DNA of 64,000 nt, from NCBI GenBank assembly GCA_030272155.1, contig CP126198.1:1798001-1862000 (forward strand). The letters are read 5' to 3'. The translations under genes and the position numbers were made by a program. The notes beneath the pieces are model-generated. The model was not told the origin of the DNA and did no database searches. It was given only the letters and a program-made list of their open reading frames with translations. This DNA is from Tetradesmus obliquus (taxonomy: Eukaryota > Chlorophyta > Chlorophyceae > Sphaeropleales > Scenedesmaceae). Every line of letters starts with the position of its first letter. Position 1 is the stretch's first letter. Positions 23,736-37,388 of the stretch are shown in pieces.

Positions 23736-26166
23736 GGTGCCACTTTGCTGCAAGCCAGATGACATGCAGCACCGTGATGTGGGCAACAGCACCCTGCACA
23801 TAAGCGGCTGATTAAGTCCAAAAGCTCGCGTGTGCGCTGCAGCTGTTGCTGATTGAACAGGGGTGTACGTCACGAACAAGCTTGGTAGTAAGTTGAACAC
23901 TGGCATACTCGCTGGCCATGGCCCGCGTGCACCATGCAATGTTGCAAGCTGCAGCTGCAGCCTCTCAGAGTCAGGTTCATTGGCATGACTGCCGTGGCTG
24001 CGCCACAACGCTATGCGCATTAGAAGGATACCTTCACCTCACAACAGCCTTGTGGATTGTTACAAGGAAACTCAAAAGCTGCTCAGCAACAAGCACTGCA
24101 CTGCAGTGACTCACCGAGCAGTAGCTTCAGAGTCACATGCATCAAACCGCTGATGCTGGCTGAGGGCTGTGTGCCCATCAAGCAGCAGCTGACCATTTTG
24201 CTGCGTACGGAGCCCAGGAGCAGCTGCACCTGCACAGTTGTATCAGTTCAACCGCAGTCACTGTGTGAGTGCACAGTAGTAACTTTTAGCAGTTGCAAGT
24301 AAGTCTGCCGCTGCACCCGTTCGTATGTGATACACGTCTACGACCAAGAAACAGAATCCTCCGTGATCTTTACAGCTGACTGTCTTCAGAGCAAGCCTGT
24401 GAGGGGCTGAACAGCTGTTCTGCAGAACAAGTCCCACCTGGGAGTACTTGCAGGCACGCCTGCTGGGTGCAGGTGTGCAGAGCGCTTGCTGTACCTCGCG
24501 GTGCTGGAAAGCTGAAAAGCCGATCTTATTTCAAAACACAAGCGAAGACGTAGTGGCGCTCAGCAGCCGCACACGATCATGCAGCAACCTCTTCTGCGCT
24601 GTGTGTAACCCATATTTGACGTGACTCCCCCTATAATTTTGTGCTTATGAACTGGAAAGTCAAAACACACAGGCGCTGTTTACTGTATGCCGTATGCTGG
24701 CTTTTCAAGCGCGCATTCACTGATTGGCGTGTTTAGCGCCTTGGTTATACCAGGCACCCCGGCAGCGGCGACCTCCATTGCAACCACATTTGACAACATT
24801 GTTTGCTCTTTGGAGCCACGCGTAATGACGATGGCCGATCTTGCCCTGAATTGACCTGTCACACAAGACACCCGCACAACGCCACTGTGCTCTTGCCACC
24901 CCACAGCACCGATACATCCGTTGGTGTGTACCTTGTAGTACATTTTACAGTTCTGTTGGCTTCTGCTCGCCGCCCAGCCCCACGTTTGCTGCGTTGCGCA
25001 GTCCTAGTGGGAATTCCCACGACCGTGACTGTGCACTATCTGCATGCAGCAGTGTCTGAGCTGGCCGACATTGCCAATGTGGCCAATGCGGCATGTGTTG
25101 TCCACTGCACGGCTGACCACCAATGAAGTTATTATTTATTTCCTTGATCCGCATTTGTAAGCAGCACCAAACAGCTTGCAATTGCAAATTCTCTGTCAAC
25201 AGCAGCTGATGACGCGTCAACACAGTCAGCATACTATGCTGACACTATGATAGTGTGCAGAAACACGTGTGTGTTCTTGGATGTACATGCACACTCATTC
25301 AGCGCGTAATCCCTGAATCCCGATGGGTCGCAAACGCCTCAGCTTTGAGGTTCCAAGGCCAAAGCCAACCAGGAATCTTTGTAAGTGCCAAGCAAGCAAC
25401 AGAAAACCCATCATGCCATCGGTGCGCAGCCGTGCCATCATAGCCAAAGCCAAGCACAAGCTGCAGGACCGTCCTGCCTGTGAGGGCCGCTCCCTCTCCA
25501 CTAGAATGTGGACAACCATGTTACCTATTGATCCGTAGGGTGGTGGCGGGCTGAGAACAAACCCCATACCGGCATGCCACTGCCATTTCGATTGCCATGC
25601 ACATGCCCTGCACCCCTAAAACCTTGAATGACAGCAGTCGAGTTAACGTGCTGAAGGCCACAGTGTATGCATGCCTGCCGCGCCTCGCTCGTTCACTTTG
25701 CGCATGGATGCATAATGCAGCTGTAAACTGAGCACAAGCAAGCATGTTGTGCTGTTTACAGCTGCATGCGCACAACTAAGTAGCCCGCTGCCAACCAGCA
25801 GCATGCATGCTTCAGGTACAACCACTTGCTGCTGCCCTTGCCGTAGCAGCTGCAACTGTGCTGTACAACTGTGCAAGACGAAAAAAGGTTTCAATAGGCC
25901 ATCACAACATTAGATATGCATGTTGCTGCCATGGTCGCACCCTGGGTCGTCTCGAAGGCTCAGGGCAAGCTGTTATACAGCAACTGCTGCATGGTAGCAA
26001 GCAGCGTCAGGTGTTCTCGCTACAACTGGTGTGTATGGCCGGCTGTCACAGCTACCACAGCTACGATAGGCAACTGACAGCGATCCACCTGCCCCTGATA
26101 CAATATACTGCTCGGCAACAGCTCCAGTCCAAGCCAGCAGCTGCGGCGGCGGCTAGCGCAGCGCTG
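23736..26166. other. Intergenic, papain-LRR to PDCD5
   Basis: Contains the papain-LRR promoter side and the PDCD5 3' flank. Two modest open frames occur (24943-24680 minus and 25323-25538 plus), but neither has a recognisable family or supporting splice context. Nothing else stands out. Confidence 0.45.
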
Positions 26167-27923
26167 TCACTCGTCGTCCGCGAACATGGGCCGCCTGCGC
26201 TGGATGGTGATCTTGCTGGCGGCTGACTCTCGCTCACTGATCTGCTCCAGCATGCCCTTCAGCTGGTCCTCAGTGACCTGCAGCAGACATACGAGGCACA
26301 TATTGTCAGGGACAGCTTGAGAGCATTCAGCAGCTGGAATCGCATCCGAGGAAGGGTAAAAGCAGCTGGTCCTCAAGGACCTGCAGACACACGTGCAGCA
26401 CACACGTGGATACGGCACAGCAAGAGTTGCCTTGCAACGCCTTGTTGGAGGAGCTTGACCGGACACTGGGAGCAAGCGTGTATAGTGCTTGACAAAAGCC
26501 GTGTCCCACCAAAGTGCTCAACTGCAAGACCATGAAGGTGCTCAAGTGCAAGAACATACGTGGCACAGACATGTGACTGCTGAGGATGCAGAGCACAGGA
26601 AGTCCATTTGGGGCAACACAGCAACTGCTGCGCCATGTGATCCTCAACACGTGCGTAAGCACCGATACCTGAAAACAAGCAGCGAACACTTCACAGGAAG
26701 CAGGTACGTCTGCCACTGCACGCACACACGCACAGCTGGGGCAGTGCGGCGCTTGCAGCGCCAGCAGCCAGTGACCCACAACATGCATCTGTTACTGTTC
26801 CCTGCAGCAGTGCCTCACCTTGCTCTGCAGTGCTCCGCGCTTGGCTGCCGTCAGGATCATGTTTTCTACGTTGCGCGCCTTGTCAGGCTTCACCAGAGCG
26901 ACACGCGCAACTGCATGCAGCAGTATATTGGAAGTGATGGTCAACACACGCATGTGTTCTAACCGGGCAGTGCGACTTGAAAGCAGGTGCAAGCTGCTGC
27001 ATGCCTACGACGTGGCGCTGCTGGCAGGGGCCACCCAGAGCAGCACAAGTAGATTACAGCTGCCTGCAGATGCATGCAATGCAGCAAGCATACCATACAG
27101 CAGCAAGCTGCTGCGCCAACATGTGGCGCACTATTATTATCACTGTAGGTGAGGCAGATTTGTATGCCACAATGCTGTGTGGCTGTGTGCCATAGCAAAG
27201 CAGCGCTGCAATGTGGCTACTGCTGGGTGCAGGCTGGCGCATAACATGTGCTTACGTCTCTCTCTCGCGTCAGGAGCCATCACTGCATGCAGCATGGTGC
27301 GCCGCTGCTCCTCTGCTGCCCTGCAAGTGCGTACATGAATTGTCAGTATTGTACCAGGTTTGAGGTTGTGAGAGACGGCGAGTCTGCTGAAAATGCTTGC
27401 AGGATACAAGCAGCACTAGCAGGACGAGCAAGCGTCACTGCCATCCACACGCACATCACCCCTTGCCAGCATGCTCAGTTGTCACAGCATGAAATTATAC
27501 GCCAATCTCAACTGTCTTGCAACAATGAGCCACTCAGCGATGCTTCAACTGATGCAGGCACAGGCTGACGTCGGAGCCAGGCACTGCTGTCACTGTCACT
27601 GACACTCCCTAGCCCCACCTGCGAGCTTCCTCTTGCTGCTCTGCATCCTCCGCTGAAGGCATGCCTTGTGCTCCCTGCAGTGACGATCACAGCAGCAGTG
27701 GGGAGCACGTTGACAAATGCGAAACCAGCAGGTACTGCTGCTGCTTTTGAGCATAGTGCGATTTCAAAACTCACCGGCGCCCCACCACGTGCTGCCATCA
27801 TCTCGGCCATTCGCCTTTGCCTGATTGCCTCAAGCTCGGGATCCTCCTGCAGCACGAACACCGCTTACAGCCTGCTGTGCCAGGTGTCTCCCTCTGCGAC
27901 TGAACTCATGTGCCACCTACCAT
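26167..27923 (-). CDS. PDCD5: PDCD5 family protein (programmed cell death protein 5)
   Basis: Six exons (27923-27921, 27846-27775, 27674-27619, 27320-27256, 26910-26819, 26277-26167) give 132 residues, close to the usual 125-135. PDCD5 is a conserved small helical protein linked to apoptosis and chaperonin or nucleic-acid binding. The family blocks are in order: EDPELEAIRQRRMAEM, EEQRRTML, DARERLARVALVKPDKAR, NVENMILTAAKRGAL, EDQLKGMLEQISE, ITIQRRR, and an acidic ADDE end. The predicted first exon carries only the ATG, followed at once by GTAGGT; the second begins at a CTGCAG acceptor and restores the M-E-D-P start expected from Arabidopsis (MADPELEAIRQRR). A copy of the last exon's acceptor edge lies in the preceding intron. 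The body of the gene is firm; the one-codon first exon is inferred. Confidence 0.93.
26355..26396 (-). repeat. Copy of the PDCD5 last-exon acceptor edge
   Basis: CTGCAG followed by sequence for VLEDQLLL mirrors the true acceptor and VTEDQLKGM at 26277, about 110 bp further 5' in the transcript. Confidence 0.78.
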
Positions 27924-28427
27924 ACTAAATGCGCCTTGATCGTTGCTGGATAGGTTAATTTAAGTGTTTGGAGAATAGCCAAAGCTTCAGCAGGAGTGCT
28001 TCGAGAGTACAATTTGTCCGCGCTACGAGGGGGTCTGCCTGTTCACGCTGAAACCTTGCTACGTTTACGTCCTAGGACACGACCACAAGCTTAGTTGATA
28101 GAACCTCGGGCCCTGCTAATTGCATCCTATGTTATGACATGGGGTTTAAACGACGTCGTTCGTTTTGATATCAAAAGCACTTCTGATGGCAGAACCGAGC
28201 GTTGATTAGGCGCCTGAGAAGTTGTTTGCATTGGGCAGAAGGTGCACTCGCGAAACATGGGTGTCTGTCATGATGCCCATGATGTTTCACTGTGCTGGTG
28301 CTGGTAGGAGGCCAGACAATGCAGGACAAACAGCGAAACAGGAGTGGACTTGCACATCAAGACAGCTTAATTGCTGGCACTGCTCAGGTGCGTCTGCACT
28401 TCAGTGTGGTGGCATGTCAGTGTGCAG
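27924..28427. other. Divergent intergenic region, PDCD5 to Sfi1-like
   Basis: The 504 bp between the two divergent starts should contain both promoters. No named element is seen. An upstream non-coding exon of the Sfi1-like gene could lie here. Confidence 0.45.
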
Positions 28428-29669
28428 ATGGCAGTCAACTCTCATGAGACAACCAGATGTTTCATGCCTGCTCACCTGCAGGTAGCTCTCCTGTCAGCCA
28501 AGCTTGCCGCAGTCAAAGGAGCAGCATCAGTCTCACCACAATCCAGCCCTTGTAAGCGGCAGCAGCAGCGGCTCTGGCCATGCAACACCCCGCAGCTGGC
28601 TCCAGCATGCAGTGTGGCGCCAGCCAGCCCTACTGCTGCTGCCCTGCAGCAACCGCTGCGTGCACAGCTGGGTCATCTGAGCCTGCAGCCTGAGCAGCTG
28701 CTGAGGGCAGCACGCTGTCTGCAGCCCTTGGACTTGCAGGAGGGTCCTGGTGCTGTCCTGCAAGCAGAAAGTCTGGCAGAGCCGCAGCCTCAGGCTTACC
28801 CAGGTGTGGTACCACAACCAAAGCAGCAGGAGCAACAGCACCTGCAGCAGCAGCCGCAACAGAGTCTACAGCAAGTCAAGCCGCATAAGGAGGGTGGGGT
28901 GCAGCCACCATGTCAGGTGCAAACAACTGCAAGTTTACAGCAAGTCGCTGGAAGGCGTGGGTATGCTGCCGCAGCTAAGACAGCAAGGACAAGTGCAGCA
29001 AGCCGCAGCCCGGGAAGACCAAGTGCAGCAGCTGCAGCAAGCCGGCATAAGCCACCGTGCAAGTCACCAACAGCAGGCACAACAGGGGTGACAGTTGCAA
29101 CCGCAGCCGCAGCAAAACCAAAGGCAAAAGCAACAGAAGTCCCAGATGTATCTGATGAGACAACAGCCACAGCTCCAGCAGCAAGCTCTTGTGACAAGCA
29201 GCAGGCACCTCAAGCTGATGCCGGCTCTGCAAGGACTACGTTGCAGCAGCCATGCCAGCAAGCAGCACCAGCAGCAGCAGAGGCAGCCAGTAACACTCAA
29301 AGGCAGATGCCTTTATGTCAATTGCCGCCGACACAATGGCAGCAGCAGACGGCGCCTCCGCAGCCACAGCAGCAGCAGCAGCAGCTTACCACTGCTGCCA
29401 TGCTGCTGCAGCACATCAGCAGACAGCAGCAACAACAGCAGGGGCAGCAATGGTTTGGGCAGCAGCACATGGCTTTGCCACTGCAGCTGACAAGGCATCC
29501 ATGCAACAGCTATGCGACAAACCGGAATCACACTTTAGCACCACAAGCACAGAGCACATTCGTACAGGTACCATACAGCAGCATGCAACAGCAGCAGTCA
29601 CTCTTACGCCAGCAACTGCAGCAACAGCATCAGCAGCTGGCACAGGAGCAGCAAGTGCAACTACTGCAT

Positions 29670-29709
<40 letters not shown>

Positions 29710-30708
29710 TAGTAGGCCAGCAGCAGCTGACCAGGACCGCTGACAACAGCACAGCTCCTCAACAGCACCAAGTTCTGCCGCTGTATTCTCCTCAACCAGG
29801 ACAACAGCCGCAGCAAGAGCAGCAGCAGCAGCAGCAGCAAGGTGTTGGAGTTGGTTGTGAGATGCCTGCAGCTGCTGATGCTGTCCACAGCAGCAAGAAC
29901 ACAGAAGCTGTGAACGAGGCATCTGTTGGTACCACTGCTGCTGTTGCCTTGACAATGACACAGACAACAGCGGACACAGCAACGCAAACACAGCCTAAGC
30001 AACAGCATGCAGCGCTTGTTGCTGCTGCGCATCGACGGCCAGCACGCAGCCCCAGTCACAACCAAAAGCAGCTGCTGGCCCGCATGTGCGCAAAACACGG
30101 GCTGCCTGTGCCGAAGCTGCGCGCAGTGCCAGCAGATGACCTACAACAGCCAGTCACCCAAGATCAGTCCCAGCAGCAGCAGCAGCAGGTTGGCAACACA
30201 GCAGGTAACCAAAAGGATCGGCAGTGGGGGCTCCAGCGTAGCAGCAGCAGAGGCAGGCCTCACAGCAGCAGTCCAAGCAGGCGCAAGCGGCAGCATGTAG
30301 CTCCAGGAATGGAGCACCTCAGCAGCCATGCTGCAGTATCAGCGGCAGCAGTGGCTGTGGCCAGTCACGGCAGCGGCAGCGCCGTCGCTGATGCCACAGC
30401 GTATGCTGCTGGCCCAAACAGGCAGCTGTCCCCAGGGAGGCTGCCGCTGCACTCGGACACCCCAGCTTGCGAGTTGCATGCTGTGGATGGTCTGCAGTAT
30501 GTGCATGCGTTGCTGTCATCCATCAAGCTGCCAAGTGGCATGGAATGCAGCAGCACATCAGATGTTCCAGGCAACCTGCTGCTAGCAGTTGAGAATGATG
30601 GGAGGAGCCTGGCAGGTGGCATAGCTTGCAGCAGCGGCTGGGATGGGGATGCAGCTGAAGTGCTGGCAATTGCAGGAGTGCCTGCTGGCAGCGAGGAGCG
30701 GCTGCAGT

Positions 30709-30750
<42 letters not shown>

Positions 30751-33700
30751 CGTGCATAGCTGCACTGACGCAGCTGCATGCCAGGGGCGCTGCTGTGCCT
30801 GCTGCAGAGGCAGCCGGTGCTGAGCAGCAGCAGCAGCTGGCTGCGGTTGTTGACATGCAGCCGGAGGACGCACTGGTGCTGCTATGCATCGCCAGCAGCA
30901 AATCAGAGCAATGCAGTGGTCCAGCAGGCTGTGCAGCACCAGCCACAACGCCTTCAGCAGCAGCTGCTGCTGCCAAGCATGGTACCCTGCATTCAACGCT
31001 GGAGCACTGCATGTGCAAGCCACCCCAAGGAGTCAGCCATGTATCGCAGCAGCAGCAGCAGCAGCAGGGCAGAGTCAGCAGCGTCAAGCTGCTGTGTGTT
31101 CGTGCCATTGGGGTGATTGCAGCAGAGCGTCAGGCATGGTGTGAGCAGCAGCTGGAGCACTTGTGGGGCTGCCTGAAGCAGGTGGGATAACATGGCAGCA
31201 CAATGCATGGATCTGGCACGCATAGATTGACGAGTGACAGATAGTTGCAGCCATATCATGCTTAAAGCCATCTGTTGCACATCCACGTTATTATATATAG
31301 CAGGCAGTGCAGGGGCCGCATGTTGGTGCAACCAGCCAATCCGGTTGCCTTTCAGAGTTGCAAGCAAGTGCATGAAACTTCCTATTGCTGCTCCGCAGGT
31401 GCGCAAGGAGCTGTGGCAGCAGCAGGCTTTGGCTGAAGCAGCAGCAAAGCCGGCAAGCAGCAGCAGCAGACTATCCACCAAACAAAATGCACCCGCAGCT
31501 CGCAGCAACTCAACCAGCAGCCAGCACCATCTGCAGCAGCTGGGATGCAGGCAGCGCACACCTGCGCGCTACGCTGCTGCTGCTTCTGCTACCGCCAGCC
31601 CTGCTGCTGTGCATGCAGCTGCTGCAGCCTCCAAGCGGCTGGCAAAGGTGCTGACGCTGCGTGCAGTGCTGGCAGGCAGGGCCGACTTTGCCACTGCATA
31701 TCAGGGCTGGGAGGGCAGCGGCTTTGTGGTGAGGCTGCTGCAGGAGCTGCTCGAGAAGTTGTGGTGCAAGCTGGCTGTCCAGGTGGGTGTGTGGTGGTAC
31801 AAAGCTCGCAACGATGTGTGGTGTCATCATGTGTGTCCACTGGATCAGGCTGGATGCAGCAGCTCTGGAAGGACAGGATTTGCATGGCATGCTCGCATGC
31901 AAGCTGTCTAGTGGCATCTGTTTGCGCACGAGTGTGCGGGTGATGGCTGGCAATAGCAATCGCAGTGTTGCAAGAAGTGACTGGCCATCAGTGACCATGA
32001 GCTCTGCATGACCACCTTACCCCGTGCTTGCATGCTACCCCTGCGTTCTGCATGTCGCCTTGCAACTTCAGGTGATGCGCAATGCTGCAGTGGTGGCCTC
32101 AGACATAGATGTCTTGCTACAGCAGCAGCACAGCACAGCGCTGCAGGTGCTGCAGCTGTCAACTGCATTCAGCACCTGGCGACACTGGGCTGCCGCCAGA
32201 ACAGCAGCCAGCAGCAGCTATAGAAAAGCCAAACAGCGCCTAACCAGCCTCAGGCAGCATCAAGTGCTGGCAGCCTGGCATAAAGCTGCAGCACAGCAAG
32301 GCATGGCAGCAGCAGCACAGGCAGTGCTGCAGCTGCGGCAGCAGCGCAGGCTGCTAGCGCAGGCCTTTAGGGGCTGGCTGATGCTGCATGCTGGCTGGCA
32401 GCTGCAGCAGGCACAAGCCGCACTTGCAGTGCTGTGGAGCGCGCGTGTTACGTGTGCACGTGTGCTGGTGGTTTGGGCAGGGGTTGCTAGAAGAGCAGGG
32501 GCAATCAAGGCAGCTGTAGATAGCAGGTCGGGCAGTGGCGACGGCGCTGGTGTGTCGTTCAAGCGTTGCAGCAGCAGCTTTGCTGTGGCGATGCAGCAGC
32601 AGCAAGCTTGGAAGGCTTCTATGCTGGAGGCAGTGAGGGGTGCACTGCAGCGGCATGGTGAGGCTACAGCAGCTGCAGATGCCGCGGTTTGTAATGTGAA
32701 CTGCCAGCTGCCGCCTGCTCAAGCAGCTGTCGCGCTGCTGCTGCAGGAGCAGCGGCAGCAGCGGGAGCAGCGCGCAGCCGAGCAAGTGCAGCAGATAGAG
32801 CAGGAGGCAGCTGCGATGGCCGCCGCTTCTGGCAACTTGCATCCGTCAGCATCGCAGCTGAGTGTTGGTGTGTCAGCAGAGTCGAGCAGCAGCAGCTGGC
32901 TCTCAATATGTGCTGGCAACCGGGATGAAGAGGTAGAGCAAGCAGCAGCAGAAACTGCAGCAGCAGTCACAGAACATGGTGCAACGGATCCATTTGGATC
33001 ACAGCTAGCAACAGCACTGCTGGACAGGTTGCACCGTGTTGCAAACCATGAAACATCCCGGCATAAGCAGCACCCGTGGCAACAGCAGCGGCCGCAACAG
33101 TTGCAGCAACAGCCGCAGCAACAGCCGCAGCAACAGCGGCGGCAGCAGCAGCAAGCACATGATGCGGGTGTTCTGTCCGAGCATGCACCAGATGCCAGCT
33201 GCCAGGAGGTCAGCGTGCCGCTCGCAGGGACTGCAGCAGGATGCAGCACATCAGAAGATGCTAATGCTATGGGGGCAGCAGCAGCAGCAGCAGCAGAGGG
33301 TGCTAGCGGCTTTTTGCATGCCAGCCTGCGGTGCAGCCCTGGCAGCAGCAGCAGCAGTCCTGGAGTGTCTCCAGCACATGCGCACCAAGGGCAGCTGCAG
33401 TATAGAAGTGTGGCTGACAGTGGTGTTGCTGGAATTGCCACAGGCGCAGCAGCTCTCGTGCAGCATGCCTTGCACATCCCTGCTGACCAACAGGTGTGCC
33501 AGCAGCAGCAGCAGCTTGGTGTATGCCCAGCAACGTCAGCTGGCCAGGGCAACAGCACCATCCAGGGAAGTTCTGGCGCAGCAGCAAGGCGCGGCATCCC
33601 TGCAGACCGCCACCAACATGGAGTTCAAATCATTGAGCTGCCAGTTATGGATGCATGCTACACAGAGCAGCACAGGGCTGGCCAGGGAGCTGGTGCACTG

Positions 33701-34043
33701 TGCCTGCAGGACCAGATGAATCAGCAGCAGCAGCAGCAGCAGCAGCTGGCGCAGGACCAGCATGAGGAGCAGGCTGCGGCAGCTGGCTGGGGTGCCATAC
33801 GTGCTGGCAGCAGCAGCAGTGACAGCAGTGAAGCAGCAGGGTTGCTGCGGTTGCCGAGCTGTGATGCCAGGGGTGGACCGTTGAGTGGACCAGCAGGGAA
33901 GGCACCGGCATCAACACACCATGTTAGCTCAGCAGGACAGGCAGCAGCAGCAGGTGGTCGTGGCATAAGGACTCACAGCAGCTCTGGCGGCCAGCACAGG
34001 CAGAAGGCTGCAGCACAGCAGCTGCTGCTGAGCGTCAGCCGGC

Positions 34044-34076
<33 letters not shown>

Positions 34077-34363
34077 GCTCTTCTGGGGCCAGCAGGGCAG
34101 GCCACCCGCAAGCTGCAGCAGCAGCAGCAGCAGCAGCTGAATCTGATGACCTGTCATATGCAGATGATGAACAGCCCCATGCTGGCCAGCAATTTGAAGC
34201 CTCAAACAATGCTGCTGACAGTGGGAGGGCTGCTGTCAGCGCCGGCAGGGGTGCTGCAGGAGGAGGCTTGCCAGAGATGCCAGAGCTGCTGTCACATGTT
34301 GATGTTGTGGCCAGTGTTAGCAGGAGGCAATCATTGAGCCAGGTGGAGGATACAAGGCCAAGC

Positions 34364-34401
<38 letters not shown>

Positions 34402-37103
34402 GCACCCACAAACTACTGTTGCACGACCAGCAGCAGCCGCAGCAGCTGGTGATTATGAACTTGGTGCCGCAGAACACACGCAGCAATGTGGTAGCGCTGA
34501 TGATAGCACATCCACCAGCGAGTTTCAGCCTCTGTCATCAACAGCAAAGGGCCAGCTGCTACCACTGCGCAGTGCAAGGCGGCGCGCAAGCGATGCTGTT
34601 GAACAGTTTGCTTGCAGGAAGCTGTGCAGCAGAGCTCTGCTGGGTTTGAGGATGCAGGTGGAGCAGAGGCGGCATCAGCAGCATGCAGCAGCAGCACAGC
34701 ACCAGCAGGCTGTGCAGCGTAGGGCGCTGCAGCTGTGGGTGCTTGAAGTGCAGCAGCAGCAATGCAGCAAGTCATCAGCAGTGCTAAGGTGCGGACGTTT
34801 TACTATCAACAGCTGCTTTAAGCTGCTATTGCTTGCGTGTGTCAGAGGACAGCAGTGCAGGGGTGCATGCACCAACACTTGTTTATTTTGCATAACATGA
34901 AAAGTGCAAGAATGTTCGAGTGCTGTTGCATATCTTTGTGTGGTCCTGCTTGTTCTGCAGGCAGTACCTACGGCGCTGGCTCAGGCATACACATAGCAAA
35001 AAGCAGCACCTGCAGCAACTGACGGCAGCAGCGCAGCTGCACAGGCAGCTCCTTTGCACCAGCATCATGAAAGCATGGCTTGCTGCAGCAGCAGCTGGTG
35101 CGAGCCTGAGGCAGCGGCTTGCCGCCTGGAGGCAGCGCAAGCAGTTTGCCGTGCTTAGGGCGTGGGGCGATGTTGCAGCTGCGCGGCAGCAGCAGCAGCA
35201 GCTTGTTAAGCAGGTGTGGACTGGAGATGTTGCAGTTTGTATGTGCGGCCCTGCATCTCTGCTTGATTTTGCTGCATGTGCATGTTCACAAAATGCTGCA
35301 GTGCCATGTTGCCTTCTGCGCTGCAATTCACTCTGGAAGCGCAAAGGAGCGTTGATGTTTGACGTTCGACTGGTCAATTCTGTCAGCTGCTAGCCTTGAA
35401 CCACATGAAGCAGCAGAGCTGAGGCCAGACCATGCTTTACTGCTGCAACCGCGGCTGCTGCTACATGCTGCAGGCACGTGCGGCGCATCTGCTGCGGCTG
35501 CTGCAGTCATGGAGGGGCCAGGCAGCTGCTGCTGCCAAGCTCAGCAGCGCTGTGCAGGGCGCTGCCACAGCACACGAGCGAATGCTGCTGCAACGGTAAG
35601 CAGCTCAGATGAGTGCAGCAGTTGGTGCGCTTGCGTTATGTGCAAGCACAGCTGGATGTGGTGACCTTGTTATGCAACAGTCGTGCAGCAACTGCTTGTA
35701 CGGTCGCCGTGGTGTATGGCGGCAGGCGTGCAAGGTTTGCTGACTGCAAGTGCCACATATCAACCCATTTTCAGTACTGATTGCAGTGCTGCTCAACGAC
35801 TTGGAAACAATATCCTTTCCCCTGGCGTGGTATGTTGGCTGCAGGTGTCTGCGGCAGTGGATGTGGCCTGTGAGGGGCAGGGCGCTGCTGGCGCGCGTGT
35901 TCGCTGCAGCAGAGCAGCGCTGGGCTGCAGCGGGCCACCCACAGGCTGCAGGCGGCGTGCTAGGTGAGTGTGCAGACGTCAGCTATGTGACTTCTACATT
36001 TGTGTAGCCAAGCACAGGCAGAAATTTCTCTGCTGTGAGGACTCTGCTGCGTTCTGTTGTGTTATGAGGTGCACAGCGTCATGCAGCATATTGCAGATTT
36101 GTCTAGGCAGCAACATGACGTGTGCGTACGTTTGCCATGAAGCGGGTCATGGAAAGCGTGTTGTGTTTGTCATTTTGCTGCACATGCACCTGCAGGGCAA
36201 CATGCACAGAACTTCACAGCCATGCACAGCGCCTTCACAGTGTGGCTGCAGTTCACAGCCGAGCGCCTCTCCGCAGCGGCAGCACGCGCAGCAGCAGCTG
36301 CTGCAGCATCCTTCCACGCAACTCGGCTAACCTCCCATGCCTGGCACAGCTGGCGGCTGGCTGTAGCAGATTCAACCGCGCAGCGACAGCTGCAGGCGCT
36401 GCAGGCCACCTGCTTTGCCCTTTGGAAGAGGCATACACGCGATGCGCTGCAGCATCCTGCAAGCCTAATCAACTTGCGCAGAGCTCTGCAGGCCAAATAT
36501 CCTGCTTGCAGGACAGAGCAGCAGTGGTATGAGAGGCGGTTGGTTGCCAGAGCAGCTCGTGCTTGGGCTGGGAGGGTGCTGTTCCTGCCAGAGCAGCACC
36601 ACCAGCTGCAGCTGCTTGCACGCGGGCTTGCTGCATGGCAGCAGGCAGCAGCGCAGACGCAGCAGCTGCTGGAACGCTTCCAGCTGCGCTGGCAGCGGCA
36701 GCGGCTGCTGCAGAAGTCGCTGCTGCTGTGGCGCGCGCTCGTGATGCTTCTGCAGCAGCAGCGCGAGGAGGCGGCTGCGGTCGATGCATGGAGAGACACC
36801 CGGAAAGCAACGGCTGTGCTGCAGCTTTGGAGGCAACAGGCTGCTGCTGCAGCAGCACAGCAGCAGCTGCAGCTTGCAGCAGTGCAGCACTATGTGGTCA
36901 AGTTGGGTCAGCGGATGCTGCGCAGGTGGATGCTTGTGGTGTGCGTGTACACTGCAGCAAGGGCATACTACCAGCAGCGGCTAGCTGCAAAAGCTTTCCG
37001 CGTTTGGAGGCGGGCGGCTTTAACAGCGGCATCATCGGCAGCGGATGCACGTGCAAAGGAGGACACAGCTGCTGTTTCGGCTGAGCTGGCAAGGTCAAGG
37101 GGC

Positions 37104-37135
<32 letters not shown>

Positions 37136-37388
37136 GCCCTGGTTAGATGCTGGCAGCTGCCTTGCTGCTGCTGCAGGTTCCAGCAGGGCCGCAGGGCCTG
37201 GCTGGCCAGAGAACCAGCTGCAGCAGCAGCAGCCAGCGTTGTGCCAGCAGCACCAGTGTGCAGGGTTGCAGCAGTGGCAGCAGCACAGGTGCAAGGAGCA
37301 ACTCAGCCATGTTTGTGGTAGCTTTCCAGCCACGGCTGTGGTTTTAGCGGTGTGCAGTGCTGCAGCACATCCTGCAGGCCACCACTAG
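28428..37388 (+). CDS. Giant Sfi1-like Trp-repeat protein, probable centrin-binding
   Basis: Seven exons (28428-31181, 31399-31782, 32072-34788, 34961-35213, 35474-35595, 35845-35963, 36196-37388) join in phase to 2513 residues. The first 1000 residues are Gln/Ala-rich with several polyQ runs. From about residue 1075, short helical repeats with a central Trp appear: AFSTWRHW, VLAAWHKAA, AFRGWLML, VLVVWAGVA. After a Gln/Ser-rich spacer of roughly 700 residues they resume: YLRRWLRHT, IMKAWLAAA, VLRAWGDVA, LLQSWRGQA, AFTVWLQFT, AWHSWRLAV, CFALWKRHT, GLAAWQQAA, VLQLWRQQ, MLRRWMLVV, AFRVWRRAA. About 19 in total match the Sfi1 pattern of hydrophobics ending in W-K/R. Sfi1 repeats bind centrins on long helices at spindle poles and basal bodies, a fitting role in an alga, but centrin binding is inferred. 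The start (ATG at 28428) could be extended by an upstream exon, and the extreme C-terminus is uncertain. Confidence 0.8.

Noticed and set aside
24680-24943. Minus-strand 87-residue ORF upstream of the papain-LRR gene
   Set aside because: Composition is fairly protein-like, but there is no family match and no splice link; it is not needed for the in-phase papain-LRR model.
25323-25538. Plus-strand ORF starting MGRKRLSFEVPRPKP
   Set aside because: Short and basic with no recognisable domain, and the opposite frame is equally open.
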